Assembly (NCBI RefSeq): GCF_000152265.2
Contig: NC_021592.1
Location: forward strand, 1 to 64,000
Origin: Ferroplasma acidarmanus Fer1
GTDB lineage: Archaea; Thermoplasmatota; Thermoplasmata; Thermoplasmatales; Thermoplasmataceae
Direction: 5' to 3'
DNA length: 64,000 nucleotides
The translations under genes and the position numbers were made by a program. This document shows, piece after piece, positions 46,393 to 56,114 of the stretch. Under the pieces are notes generated by a model. That model saw nothing but the letters and a program-made list of their open reading frames with translations, searched no databases and was not told the origin of the DNA. Numbering within the stretch: the stretch's first letter is position 1; each line of letters starts with the position of its first letter.

Positions 46393-47130
46393 TTAATACG
46401 GCAACCTACCGTTTTTAACCTCATTAAGCTCTCTCACATTACTTTGTTCATATTCATTTAAAATCAATTTAATGAGTGGCATAGTTTCAGGCAATATAGT
46501 CATCTGGCCGTATTTATTTGATCTTGTATTATACAATATTCCAGCCCCAATTAAATCATTGAAATTGTTATACCACACTCTTATTTCCTGATTCTGATTC
46601 AGCATACTATTAGCCTCTGTGACTAATTTTATTGTTGAAATTTCATAAGTTCCATCATTAGTATAGTTGCTGAATAAAGCTTTGAGTACCGCATATGTTT
46701 TAATGCCTGTAAAATTCGGTTTCTTTTTATTCAGGCTTTTATTCAATTCTGTATACAATTCCTGCCATTTGCTTTCTAATTTAATATTCCATTTTGCATC
46801 TATATTTATATAATATCCTGTAAATGGAAGGTCGAAATCTTGTCCTTCTTCCTTAGCCCGGGGAGGTGCATTATTTATAATTGTTTTAAAGTCTTCAAAG
46901 GATGGAATAGCATATGCAGCAGACTTAATGAGTTTTTCCGCTTCTAGCATATTTAAGTTATTATTATCTTTTAATTTACTATTGATATCAGGGGTTATAA
47001 TAAATCCAGGATACGTGTTTTTAACATACTCAGCAAAATCATTGAAGCCTGTGAAGCTATAAATATTCCATAGACGTCTAATTACAAGCTCTTTTTCTAT
47101 CATTGGGTCGGGTTCGTTTTGTAGCTTCAT
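46393..47130 (-). CDS. 245-aa hypothetical protein
   Basis: A soluble protein of unrecognised family. It is mostly helical, with a C-terminal part that could be a winged helix (EIRVWYNNFNDLIGAG then ILYNTRSNKYGQM). Codon use and length support a real gene. It is convergent to the glycosyltransferase operon. A TATA-like stretch (about 47155-47165) lies close upstream of the ATG. Possibly regulatory; function unknown. Confidence 0.7.
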   Translation of the reverse strand: MKLQNEPDPMIEKELVIRRLWNIYSFTGFNDFAEYVKNTYPGFIITPDINSKLKDNNNLNMLEAEKLIKSAAYAIPSFEDFKTIINNAPPRAKEEGQDFDLPFTGYYINIDAKWNIKLESKWQELYTELNKSLNKKKPNFTGIKTYAVLKALFSNYTNDGTYEISTIKLVTEANSMLNQNQEIRVWYNNFNDLIGAGILYNTRSNKYGQMTILPETMPLIKLILNEYEQSNVRELNEVKNGRLPY

Positions 47131-47246
47131 GTGTATATCAATTTAACATACGTAGTATATATAAATATATTCCTGACTGCAATCCCATTGTCCAAATCTG
47201 TAGAGTTATACACATTATAGATCACATACTGCTCCATGTTTCACAA

Positions 47247-47570
47247 CTAATGGGAAATTCTGACATTCATAGGGTCTGCTATGCACTCAAAAGCTGATCT
47301 GGCAGCCTTAAAAAGGCCACTACGTATATAATGCCCCCAATACTTTTTATTCTCGATGAAACAAAGTTTTTCAATCAATGGGAAGATGGATGCCTCCTGA
47401 CTATTAAAGAACACATCGTGCCCCCGCCAAGGGTAAAAATCTGGGTTCATCCCTACCTGATATGGTTCGTCATCAGTAATACGCCCTATTGCTGTAAAAT
47501 TCTGTAGTTCTTCGCCATTACGGAGTTGCGCAAGAGTTTTTATCCTATTGCAGAATAAATATCTATGACT
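47247..47570 (-). pseudogene. EVE-domain protein, N-terminally truncated remnant
   Basis: The frame can be read on the - strand from 47570 to the stop at 47247 (about 107 codons). It carries the family's blocks: LQNFTAIGRITDDEPYQVG, FYPWRGHDVFF, IFPLIEKLCFIENKKYWG and YIRSGLF. EVE domains (PUA-like) bind modified bases. The N-terminal third, about 50-60 residues, is absent: the frame is closed by a stop just before 47570, against the start of the aminotransferase. An internal ATG (47450) gives only 67 residues. Truncation followed by decay is the simplest reading. Confidence 0.72.
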
Positions 47571-48725
47571 TCAAGGATATTAATGCACGTGGGGCCATCT
47601 ATTGGCAACTATGATGTACTGTCAGCTGCTGTTCAACCAAATATAGGCTTTGCCTCACCGGAGTTTAACAGCGCCATGAAGAGTTCTCTTGAGGGGCTCA
47701 GGTATATTACCGGAGCAGCCGATTCTTACACACCCTTTATACTTCCGGGCAGCGGAACAGTTGCAATGGAAAGTGTAATGTCATTCATTCCAAGGAACTC
47801 CCGCATACTGGTGGTAAGTAATGGCGTATTTGGAGATCGCTGGGAAGCAATAATGTCCAGATATCCTGTTGCAATAAAGGTACTGAAGGCAGAGGCCGGG
47901 AAGTCTGTGTCGCTTGAAGATATTGATCACGAGGTATCTTCAAGGAGGTACTTCGCTGTTGCTATGACCCAGGTCGAGACAAGCACCGGTGTGAAGCTGG
48001 ATGTTGAATCAGTTGCAAAGACAGTCAGGAACAAAGTTGATCTTATAATTGTGGATGGGGTTGCAAGCATAGGGGGAGAGAATATGCAGGCAGCTAGGTG
48101 GGGTATAGACGTGGTCCTCACTGCAAGCCAGAAGGCACTGGGAGCACAGGCGGGAGCCGGGCTGCTGGTGGCATCCAGATCAGCCATAGAGAAGCTAAGG
48201 GAAGAATCTATAAGCGGCTATTTCGCTGATCTTAGAAACTGGTCCGATTTAATGAATAAGTTTCTTGCTGGAGGAGGTGGATATTTTGCAACTCCTCCCA
48301 TAGGGACGGTGTTCTCAATACAGAAGAGCATGGCTCTAATAAGATCGGAGACTATTGAAGCAAGGATAAAGCGTCACGAGATCTGCTCACAGGCATTCAG
48401 GGCAGGAATCAGTCATATGGGCCTTGAAATCCTGGCATCCGAGAAACTGAGAAGCAATACAGTTACCGGTGTGATTGTGGACGGTATTGACATTCCAGAT
48501 TTTCTGCAGAGGTGCATGAAGAAAGGTGTGGAATTCGGCGCAGGCGTGCATCCCGCTTTCCGGGACAGGTATTTCAGGGTAGGGCACATGGGATGGGTAA
48601 AACCGGAACACATAATAACTGCCCTCAATGTGATAGAGTCCTCGCTTGAGGAGATTGGAAAGGAAGTTGGCCATGGAAGTGCGCTGGCTGCAGAAGAAGT
48701 GTTCTCGAAACATCATGAAATCTGA
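47565..48725 (+). CDS. Class V aminotransferase (serine/alanine-glyoxylate type)
   Basis: A 386-aa PLP-dependent enzyme of the alanine-glyoxylate/serine-pyruvate group. Features: MHVGPSIGNYDVLSA, glycine-rich PGSGTVAMESVM, the PLP-contacting LIIVDGVASIGGE and the PLP Lys in TASQKALGAQAGAG. The C-terminal GHMGWVKPEHI fits the family. G+C and codon use are higher than in the defence genes, in line with a resident metabolic gene. It transfers amino groups between amino acids and glyoxylate/pyruvate in the cytosol; the exact substrate is not determined. The start lies next to the EVE remnant. Confidence 0.93.
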   Translation: MTSRILMHVGPSIGNYDVLSAAVQPNIGFASPEFNSAMKSSLEGLRYITGAADSYTPFILPGSGTVAMESVMSFIPRNSRILVVSNGVFGDRWEAIMSRYPVAIKVLKAEAGKSVSLEDIDHEVSSRRYFAVAMTQVETSTGVKLDVESVAKTVRNKVDLIIVDGVASIGGENMQAARWGIDVVLTASQKALGAQAGAGLLVASRSAIEKLREESISGYFADLRNWSDLMNKFLAGGGGYFATPPIGTVFSIQKSMALIRSETIEARIKRHEICSQAFRAGISHMGLEILASEKLRSNTVTGVIVDGIDIPDFLQRCMKKGVEFGAGVHPAFRDRYFRVGHMGWVKPEHIITALNVIESSLEEIGKEVGHGSALAAEEVFSKHHEI

Positions 48726-48765
48726 ACCCTCTGGAAAGCACTGGAGCGGCCTATATTCTCCGGAC

Positions 48766-48772
48766 TTTTTTT
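48766..48772 (+). terminator. Oligo-T terminator after the aminotransferase
   Basis: Seven T residues follow a G+C-rich segment (GCGGCC to CTCCGGAC) 40 nt after the stop. This is the archaeal form of intrinsic termination. Confidence 0.5.
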
Positions 48773-48918
48773 AATATTATACATACACAAGTTTTGATTT
48801 CGCTTTGCCAGTAGGATGAATTTTATTCTTATTAAATCATCATTAAAAGTGCGGAAGTGGGAATTTTCGGAATTTAATTAACATTAAAATGTAAGGGATG
48901 AGGCGCCGAATTAGGAAA

Positions 48919-50322
48919 TTAGGATGCTATGTCCTTATTCCTTTCTCTATCCCTCCCTGCCTGTCTCAATAATGCAATAAGCAACACGCCTGCAATGGTC
49001 CAGGCAATCACCATATATGCAGGAAGATTAAGCGGGAATGCCGGTATCGGGTACACAGTACTCAGTATGGCAAATGCTATGAATACTAAGGAAATTGCTG
49101 GAATTACCACATGAACCGTAACTTTGAGGTGTTTTTCCCTGCGCGAATAAAAAGGAAGGCTCAGAGTTGCCAGGGAATGCTGCAGCATAAAAGCGATTGA
49201 CGCAGCACCCTCAATTACAAGTGCGCCAACAAATGGCCCAAATATAATGCCGGAAACCACAGCAATAATAAACGACACTATTGCAACTGCAATTATAGCC
49301 TTGTATGGAGTTCCGTATTTGGGGTGGGTTTTTGTAAGGAAACGGGGGAGCAGGTTGCTGTCCCTGGCCAGATAGTATAGCATCCTTGTGAGAGAATTGT
49401 TAATGGCAATGCCAAAATCTAAGAAGCTGTTGATCACCACTGCAACAAAAATCCATCCTCCAAAAGGGCCAAGGAAACTGAAGTATTCAATAACCCCCGG
49501 ATCAGGTGAGGTCCCAAAGGAAGAAATGTTAGAAAGCCCCCATCCAACAGTCAGGGCATAAGCATTGAGCGCAAGGGGAATTAGCACAAGCAGCCATCCG
49601 TAAATTATAGCTTTCCCGATTACCTTCTTTGGCTCCTTCATTTCTTCCCCAAGGGCTACAACAGAACCGGTTCCGCCATAGGAATACAGTCCAAACAGAA
49701 GCCCGAGGCCGATGATTGAAAAATCGTTATGTACCGGAACTGCAGTGAAAACATAAAATGTATTGGAAGAACCGAGTTTAAAGATTATTATAAGGGCGGC
49801 AATGGTAAGAACAGCTGTCTCAATGAAACCCGTGTATGCAGCGTAGTTCAGTGATAATTTTACACCACGGTAAACCATGGCTGTTGAGAACACCAGAGGG
49901 ATTAGCAAAATTGGAACCCACAGATAAGGAATAGAAGTTATGGAAGGGGAAAGGAGATACACAAACGCTGCAAAGGACAGAAGTGCAAATCCAATGTATG
50001 TCAGAAATTCATTGAAGAAAAACAGCCAACCTGTTATATCTCCGGCAGACTTTCCAAGGCCAGCTCTAGCGAATGCCGAGTAGCCTCCAGAGCTTGCCAC
50101 ATATCCGGAAAACTGGTAATTTGTGTTAAGCCACAACAGGACAATCAACGGTGCCAGTATGAAAATCAATGGCGTAGATCCTTCAGCTACCAGAGCTGTT
50201 CCTGTAATGAGAATTGCAACCTCTGCTGCAGGTGCGACGTGGCTGAAGCTCTGGAATATCCCATGCCAAAGACCCAGTTCGTTTGATTTAAGTTTGTTGG
50301 AGCCTTTAACGGTTTCTTTCAT
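48919..50322 (-). CDS. APC-family amino acid permease
   Basis: A 467-aa integral membrane transporter with about 12 hydrophobic segments. The first helix carries the APC signature SFSHVAPAAEVAILITG, followed by SGGYSAFARAGLGKSAG and GLYSYGGTGSVVALGEEMKEPKK, typical of amino acid/polyamine transporters. The N- and C-termini are charged and cytosolic. Substrate unknown. It is convergent with the aminotransferase; a joint role in amino acid catabolism is possible but only inferred. Confidence 0.93.
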   Translation of the reverse strand: MKETVKGSNKLKSNELGLWHGIFQSFSHVAPAAEVAILITGTALVAEGSTPLIFILAPLIVLLWLNTNYQFSGYVASSGGYSAFARAGLGKSAGDITGWLFFFNEFLTYIGFALLSFAAFVYLLSPSITSIPYLWVPILLIPLVFSTAMVYRGVKLSLNYAAYTGFIETAVLTIAALIIIFKLGSSNTFYVFTAVPVHNDFSIIGLGLLFGLYSYGGTGSVVALGEEMKEPKKVIGKAIIYGWLLVLIPLALNAYALTVGWGLSNISSFGTSPDPGVIEYFSFLGPFGGWIFVAVVINSFLDFGIAINNSLTRMLYYLARDSNLLPRFLTKTHPKYGTPYKAIIAVAIVSFIIAVVSGIIFGPFVGALVIEGAASIAFMLQHSLATLSLPFYSRREKHLKVTVHVVIPAISLVFIAFAILSTVYPIPAFPLNLPAYMVIAWTIAGVLLIALLRQAGRDRERNKDIAS

Positions 50323-50609
50323 TTTGAATCCAAGTATTTTTAATATTTAAATATTGTTGTCCTGAATTTGAATACTTTGAACGATATGATCAGATTAATC
50401 GAATTCTTTATTTCACCAGGATACCATATACAAACCTTATCACACCATTTTCATTCTATACACATGTGATTTTTGAGGATTTCCCGGAACAATTAAAATT
50501 TTAAAATGAGTTGCTATTGAATATGCCCAGTTGCCAATAATATAGAATACTTAATGATTTTTATATATAACGGCCCAAAATTAAGTAGAACAGATCAAAT
50601 TCTATCGCT

Positions 50610-50633
50610 ACCGATATAGTATCGGTACCGATA
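50610..50633. promoter_or_regulatory. Palindrome plus third half-site (ACCGATA), possible operator
   Basis: ACCGATA-TAG-TATCGGT is a perfect palindrome with 7-bp arms, immediately followed by another ACCGATA. Three half-sites in a row suggest cooperative binding by a dimeric regulator. It is 290 nt upstream of the permease start, so the regulated gene is uncertain. Confidence 0.4.
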
Positions 50634-51179
50634 ATACAAAATTTTTCATAAACAATGTTTGATTTTACTAATTCTTAAAACACTACCCTGATTTAATGTG
50701 GCTTTACCTCTATATTTTTTAATTTGCTGTATACTGCCATTTTAAAAGGTTTTTCTGCAACTGCTGTGTGGGTACACTATTTTATTGCTATGCTTTCCAG
50801 TTCCATTACATTTGCCAATCTGACTTCTTCCATGCTCCTATGTGATTCGTATTGCCTGTCAACTGTATATTCTTGCATAATGATATTAATCATCATTCCA
50901 TTATTTGAATGGCCTGGGAATACAGGTTTAATCTTATGGTTAAATCTACCCTAAGAAGCACATATTTCCCTTTTCATATTCAGGTTAAAAATAATCTACT
51001 GCCTGCAAATGCACAGATAATCAGCAATGCTGTTGAAATATGAAAATGATAGTATTAACTGGTCCGGAGGATATATGATTATTTAATATTCCCATACGAT
51101 GGAAAATCATTTATTTACCAATCATAAATTAATGACGATTACCATTTATTAAAGGAAGATGAGCAATTAATTCCGCTGT

Positions 51180-51189
51180 TTTATATATA
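51180..51189 (+). promoter_or_regulatory. TATA box for the small gene at 51211
   Basis: TTTATATATA is centred about 26 nt upstream of ATG 51211, which favours that ATG as a leaderless start over the one at 51199. Confidence 0.5.
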
Positions 51190-51210
51190 AAAAAATTCAT
51201 GGTATTAATT

Positions 51211-51438
51211 ATGGTAAAAAAGATAGAAATAAGTCATCCCGGTTCTTTAAAGGACCTGGGCTATAATGAGGAGGAAGATATAGAAAAACAGAAAATAGCA
51301 ATAAAAAAAGCGGACGAATTATACGGAGTAGAAGAAACAAACAGAAAATTAACAGCACTGGAATCTTTCAGTAATAGATTTCCAGATAAAAAAGAGAAAA
51401 TAAGGGAATTAATAGAATGGAATAAGAATAATGAATGA
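51211..51438 (+). CDS. 75-aa charged hypothetical protein
   Basis: A small, highly charged helical protein. The frame opens at 51199, but the ATG at 51211 (MVKKIEISHPGSLKDLGY) is preferred from the TATA box position. The motif HPGSLKDLGYNEEED looks conserved in small archaeal proteins, but I cannot name the family. It is followed by a frameshifted small membrane protein gene on the same strand. Confidence 0.65.
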   Translation: MVKKIEISHPGSLKDLGYNEEEDIEKQKIAIKKADELYGVEETNRKLTALESFSNRFPDKKEKIRELIEWNKNNE

Positions 51439-51485
51439 TTATTATACGCCTGGAAAGGTTAGGCCTTTAATTCGGGTGATAAATT

Positions 51486-51706
51486 GTGAAAGAAATGGAA
51501 ATTAAACATCACTCAAAAAAGGAATCGGCATATTAATATACATTAGTTTAGAGTTATTTGTTTCCATTGGAGGCATAGGAATATCTGTTCATGGGATATA
51601 TCAGAATATTGCAGTATATAAATATCTGCTCATATTATTTTCTATATTGCTTATATTCTCAATAAGATTAATTATATTTAAAAACAGGATATGGAAAAAT
51701 CAATAA
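51486..51706 (+). pseudogene. Small two-helix membrane protein, frameshifted in an A-run
   Basis: A GTG at 51486 (or ATG 51495) follows GGGTGAT and opens a frame that stops at TAA after 16 codons. The next frame continues without break as a two-helix membrane protein (ELFVSIGGIGISVHG, then YLLILFSILLIFSIRL) to TAA 51704-51706. One extra A in the A6 run at 51525-51530 would join them. It is either a real frameshift or a homopolymer error. Confidence 0.5.
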
Positions 51707-51819
51707 TATAAATTGTATCGACTTATAACTCTGTTCTTTTCAAATGGAAATTAGAAAAATTAAACTATGTTATAAAAGGGTGAAGGCTATATTTTACTTA
51801 TCTGTAGCTTTTCTAGGAT

Positions 51820-53204
51820 TTATTTATACAATGCATTTTCAATTCCCTTCAAATCCATTGCTATAATGTTTTTTTCAAGTGTATCAGTATTGAAATCAAA
51901 ACCTGATTTAGAAAATACAGCATATGAAACTTTACTATTATTATATTTATTTAAAAGCCACTTTGATTTCCTTATCAATTCCTCTATAATTTTATAACTT
52001 ACTTTTTTATTCGTCCATTTGCATTCACAGAATAATATCTCATCTCTTGTGTCAGAATATGCAACAATATCTATCTCTTCAATATTTTTGCCAGTATTAT
52101 TTCCAACTTTGCCCCACCATCGAGAAACAGTGGTAAAGGTTCTACCGAGAATACCGTCCATGATTAATTCTCTCATTAAATATTCAAACTGTTCTCCTGC
52201 AAATTGGGAAAAATCATTTTCTATTTTCCTTGCAACTTCAAGGTAATTAAAATTTTCTATTCCTGTCCTGTTGGGTAAAATATACCTGAACCAGAATTTG
52301 AGATAATTATCATTAATATAATATAACCTCTTCCTGAACTTTTCAGTTTCCCCGAAAGGTATCTCATAGGATATTAATTCCAGGGACAGTAAAATATCTA
52401 TATATTTTGAAACCATGCTTTTATCCATATTTGTATATGAGTTGATTTCACCTACAGTTCTATAACCTCCTGCAATAGATCTTAAGATTAACATATAATT
52501 CCGGGTCTCCCTTAATTCAGTTCTCAAAAGGAATTCAGCTTCATTATACAGTGTTGAACTTTTATTTATTATATTGTGTAAAATATTTTCATCAAAAGTT
52601 AATTTATTATCTATTTTTAATAGATATTCCGGTATCCCTCCAAGAATAAAATAGATTTTACATAGTTCTGTAAAATTGTAATTTATAAATTCTTTTATAT
52701 ATCTGAATTTTATGGGTTTTAATTTTATCTGGCCACTCCTTCTCCCATACAGTGGGGACTTATACGACAGTACATTATTCTCCATCATTGTTATGGAAGA
52801 ACCGGAGAGAATTAACATGACATTCATATTCTTTAATAACAGATCATATATTTTCTGGAATACTGAAGGTATTGATCTGTTCCCTTCGATTAGATATGGA
52901 AATTCATCTATTGCTATTATTAATTTCTTCCTTGATACATAGTCTTTAAATGAAACATTATTTGCCAGCATAGAAAAGAATGAATAGAAATCATTGTATA
53001 CGCCGTTATTAATACTATCATCATTCAAAAAATTTGAAATAACTTTCTGAAAATCTTTTATATTTTGAATATCCCCCTCATCTGTAGAAAGGAAATATAT
53101 TCCATTCTTGCCTATGAACTGGTTTATTAATTCTGTTTTGCCTACCCTTCTCCTGCCATATATAATAAAAAGTGAACTATCATTTCGTGAGTAATCATAA
53201 CCCA
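51820..53204 (-). pseudogene. Archaeal DUF234-type ATPase, N-terminus cut at a repeat
   Basis: The frame can be read upstream of the first ATG (53028) to about 53204. It includes the P-loop FIIYGRRRVGKTEL, Walker B LIIAIDEFPYLI, the sensor segment LILSGSS and the C-terminal DUF234 nuclease-like part (IEEIDIVAYSDTRDEILFCECKW). The residues expected before YSRNDSSLF are missing: the coding sequence ends at the 29-nt repeat at 53205, whose TGA closes the frame. The gene therefore lost its start. Such ATPases occur singly in many archaeal genomes, with unclear function. Confidence 0.75.
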
Positions 53205-53233
53205 GGGGTCAAGTTAGTATAAAAAAGCAGGCA
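53205..53233 (+). repeat. 29-nt direct repeat, copy 1
   Basis: This 29-nt sequence begins GGGGTCAAGTTAGTAT and ends AAGCAGGCA. An identical copy in the same orientation is at 55644-55672. It lies exactly where the DUF234 ATPase loses its N-terminus and supplies the last codons and stop of the VapB-like gene. It is probably a scar or end of a mobile element. Confidence 0.8.
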
Positions 53234-53426
53234 TTCTATCGTCTGTAATGCTTTCTTCCATTAAGTCGAGTTCGCTTTTATGGTCTTTGAGAATTCCTGC
53301 AAACTGTTTTATGTCCTTTGTATTTTTTAGTAATCTTAGTATTACATCCGAAAATGATTCGTCTATATTTTTGATATCCTTTAATTCAGCATATGCTTTA
53401 TTGGACAGAGATACCATTTTTACCAT
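53214..53426 (-). CDS. VapB-type antitoxin (DUF217-like), orphan
   Basis: A 70-aa protein with the N-terminal block VSLSNKAYAELKDIKN followed by SFSDVILRLLKN, typical of DUF217/VapB antitoxins that bind DNA and neutralise a PIN-domain VapC. Where the toxin gene should follow there is only the 29-nt repeat and a decayed ATPase. The last residues (MPAFLY) are encoded by the repeat, so the C-terminus, normally the toxin-binding part, is altered. A TATA-like stretch precedes the start. Confidence 0.75.
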   Translation of the reverse strand: MVKMVSLSNKAYAELKDIKNIDESFSDVILRLLKNTKDIKQFAGILKDHKSELDLMEESITDDRMPAFLY

Positions 53427-53605
53427 AATATAGTATACGTATACTATATATTTATTTTTTGTGGAGAGGGGGCCTTCATAAATGGCCGGATTTTTGATAA
53501 GGAAGTGAAGAGCAGCTTTCTGCCTAAGTTATTTGGCAGGGAAAAACGTTGACATGTCCCTTCCCCTGTATTTTAATTTCCCGTTTAAACTGCTTGCACG
53601 ATTGA

Positions 53606-54562
53606 TCAGACCACGCTATCTATTATTTCCTGCATTTTAACTAGATCGAATAAAATTATATTATTAAGTTTTGCAGTTTCCCTCATTCTATCCGTAAAAC
53701 CAGATTTGCTGAATAATATAAAATGTTCTATTCTTTTATCATTATTCCATGATACTAACCCGGATTTTCTTTTTAAGTTACTGTATACATCTATGTCTAT
53801 CGGCTTATTGCTCCATTTGCATTCTGAGAAAATAATATCCAGTGTACTATCGTTAATTGCTATAATATCAATTTCCTCTTGATTATAGTTTGGTTCCAGT
53901 TTATTTTTGCCCCACCATTTTCCTATTTTACTGATGCTAAATGGTAAATAGCTGGAATTGTTATTTAAATAAACCAGAAATTCTTTGCATATATCTTCGA
54001 ATTTATATGGCACTATTGAATTAATAGAATTTATCAGGTTATTTATAACACCTTCATAGTTGCCCAGTTCAAATTGGTTTATTACCGGATAAAACTTGCT
54101 GAACCAGAATTCCATGTAATTATCATTAACTTTGTATATTCCTTTTTTATTTATGCCCCTATTGTTTTGTGTTACAGGCAATTCATAGATAATTATATTC
54201 AAAACACCCCTTAATTCATATAAGTACGGCTGAAGTGATGTAGCTTTTATATCTGTAACTCCAGCAATATCGGATACCTTAGTTTTACCGGTTGAAATAG
54301 CATATAATATACTAAAATATGTTGCTGAACCTCTTCCAAATTCTTCCATTAGGAAATCCCTTGGCTCATATGCGTATACACTTGTTTCCTGAAAAATATT
54401 TTTAATCATCTCTTCAATATTTTTTAATTTGTGTGTATAAAAATACTTATTAAAATGAGGTATGCCTCCGAACACACGATATATTAAAACTATGAGGAAT
54501 TGTATTTTTTATCTCATCAATTAATCCATCCAGTCTTTCTCTCTATCAAAGAATATTTCCAT
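53606..54562 (-). pseudogene. Second DUF234-type ATPase with internal deletion of the P-loop domain
   Basis: The 289-aa frame (GTG at 54475) starts at FGGIPHFNKYF, which is the middle of a DUF234-type ATPase, and keeps the winged-helix and nuclease-like part (EEIDIIAINDSTLDIIFSECKW). Just upstream, ATG 54562 opens MEIFFDREKD, the usual N-terminus of the same family, and then runs into stops. About 200 residues with the P-loop and Walker B are missing between the two parts. Decayed by internal deletion plus frameshift. Confidence 0.75.
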
Positions 54563-55181
54563 AATTATGTATATAATGATTATATTTATAATCTTTATTC
54601 TCAAGATTTATAGATTCATATTGAAATTTGTATTTCTATATTTTTATTGTTAATTATGGGCAATTGTGTCTATAACTGTATATTAAAATATATAGTTCAG
54701 TGCCATAATATAATTATGAAAGGTTATAAATTGATAAATAAATTAATGTATAGTATAATTCACCGGTCATGCACGAAGCATGCCATTCAGTTTTTCTATA
54801 TATTGTGGAGGGAAGGTTCCTTAAGTTTCCATATTATACTAACAGGACTGCTGCCTGTATGCCGTAAATGATGCATCACTCCCAGAAACACATATGGAGA
54901 TGCACCAAGATTGTTTTCCTTATATTCACGACCCAGTTGTAAGAAAGCTTATATCATCGGAAAGGCGATGGAACTGGAAAGCAGGACAATGCAACAGTAT
55001 AACAGCGCAGCAGTTACAGAAGAACATTTTAAAATGCCAGTTTATCGTAAATTTAATAAAAATAGGTGTAAGATAGACGTGTAAAAAATAATTATTTTCA
55101 AATAGTAATATAATTTATATGGGTGATAAGTGAATATTTATAAACTATAGCATACTATAGTAAACATATAGGTGATATATA
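54563..55181. other. 620-bp region of unassigned remnants
   Basis: No intact gene. One frame around 54875-55081 reads without stop for about 65 codons (including KKAYIIGKAMELESRTM) but has no start codon at its beginning; it may be the tail of a lost gene. The last 40 bases form the promoter of the antitoxin gene at 55182. Confidence 0.35.
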
Positions 55182-55403
55182 TTGGAAGATGAAATAACTA
55201 CTATACAATTAAAGAAGTCTGTGGTGAATGCTCTTAAAGAAATAAAGAAGGACCCACGTGAGACATACAATGAAATCATTCTAGACCTTATAAAGGATGC
55301 CCGAGAGACCTCGGAACTTAATACATTTGTCGCGAAAGCCCAGGAATCAAAAATGAAAGAACTATGGGAAGAAGGAGATTACAGCGGTTGGGAACATGCC
55401 TGA
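55182..55403 (+). CDS. Antitoxin-like small protein
   Basis: A 73-aa protein starting with TTG after AGGTGAT. The layout (short N-terminal strand TTIQLKKSVVNALKEIKK, then a helix ETYNEIILDLIKD, then an acidic tail) is that of VapB/ribbon-helix-helix antitoxins. Its end overlaps the next gene by 8 nt, as in toxin-antitoxin operons. The partner gene is frameshifted and truncated, so this copy may be left without its toxin. Confidence 0.65.
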   Translation: MEDEITTIQLKKSVVNALKEIKKDPRETYNEIILDLIKDARETSELNTFVAKAQESKMKELWEEGDYSGWEHA

Positions 55404-55643
55404 ATCTAGAGATGTAATGCTCGCAAAATTAAGGATAGCGGATGGATCCAGTTCTCAAACTTCAAGAGAGTGTAATAAAATATAACCATATTTTTACTTT
55501 AATGAATGACACTTTCCTGAAAACGGTGTTACATCTTAGCAAAGAGGACAAACAACCGGTTTTAAAGACAATAAAAGAAAAATTTGAAACCTATTTAAGG
55601 AAATGGCATTGTTATATATTCCAGGAAGAATTGAAAATAAAAT
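55396..55643 (+). pseudogene. Putative toxin partner, frameshifted by a 4-bp duplication and truncated
   Basis: ATG 55396 overlaps the antitoxin stop and encodes MPESRDVMLAKLRIAD. A tandem GGAT (55440-55443 and 55444-55447) then shifts the frame. Removing one GGAT joins it to PVLKLQESVIKYNHIF and a helical sequence ending in FQEELKIK at the 29-nt repeat (55644). The gene is thus broken twice: by duplication and by loss of its 3' end at the repeat. Family unknown; the toxin role is inferred from position. Confidence 0.55.
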
Positions 55644-55672
55644 GGGGTCAAGTTAGTATAAAAAAGCAGGCA
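55644..55672 (+). repeat. 29-nt direct repeat, copy 2
   Basis: Identical to 53205-53233, same orientation, about 2.4 kb apart. It marks the 3' break of the putative toxin gene. Confidence 0.8.
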
Positions 55673-56114
55673 CACGGCCAGTCCAACCTTCATCCTCAGG
55701 TCGCTCTAGAGGACCCCAATGATCTTTATTATCTTAGTATAAAAATAGAGGAAAACATTTGTTCTACATCGTATGTGATAACCTAAAAGTGCCTTCTAGA
55801 ATAATTACATATTAACAGAATATATAATAACAGATAAGGAGTAGAAATAATATATAACAAGATAGACAAGCAAACAGATAGCTGAAGAAAGCTTGCAATA
55901 TTACTATGGTGTACATCGTTCGAAATATTTTTAAATCTGGTATGTGGCGGAAATACTAGATTTGTAATGCAATACCTCAGATAATAGTTGGCACATATGG
56001 AATAACGTCTAGAAATACCGAAATTTCCTGTATCCATCTAGTAACGAATAGAGACTCTATGTCTGGCATAATGAAAAAAATAAACTTTTTATATATGTAT
56101 ATATTTATATCTAT
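55673..56114. other. 440-bp gap after the repeat
   Basis: It holds no supported gene. The frame reading from the repeat to 55786 ends in DPNDLYYLSIKIEEN, which may be a fragment of another gene. TATA-like sequence at 56090-56108 precedes the GTG start at 56115. Confidence 0.4.

Larger units (their letters stand above)
50323..51198. other. 880-bp intergenic region with a candidate operator
   Basis: No supported gene is present; short ORFs here have no convincing composition. It contains the promoter of the APC permease (- strand), the triple half-site element at 50610-50633 and the TATA box of the small gene at 51211. Confidence 0.5.

Noticed and set aside
50724-50954. 76-aa ORF in the intergenic region
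   Set aside because: There is no ribosome site or TATA at the right distance, and composition is not gene-like.
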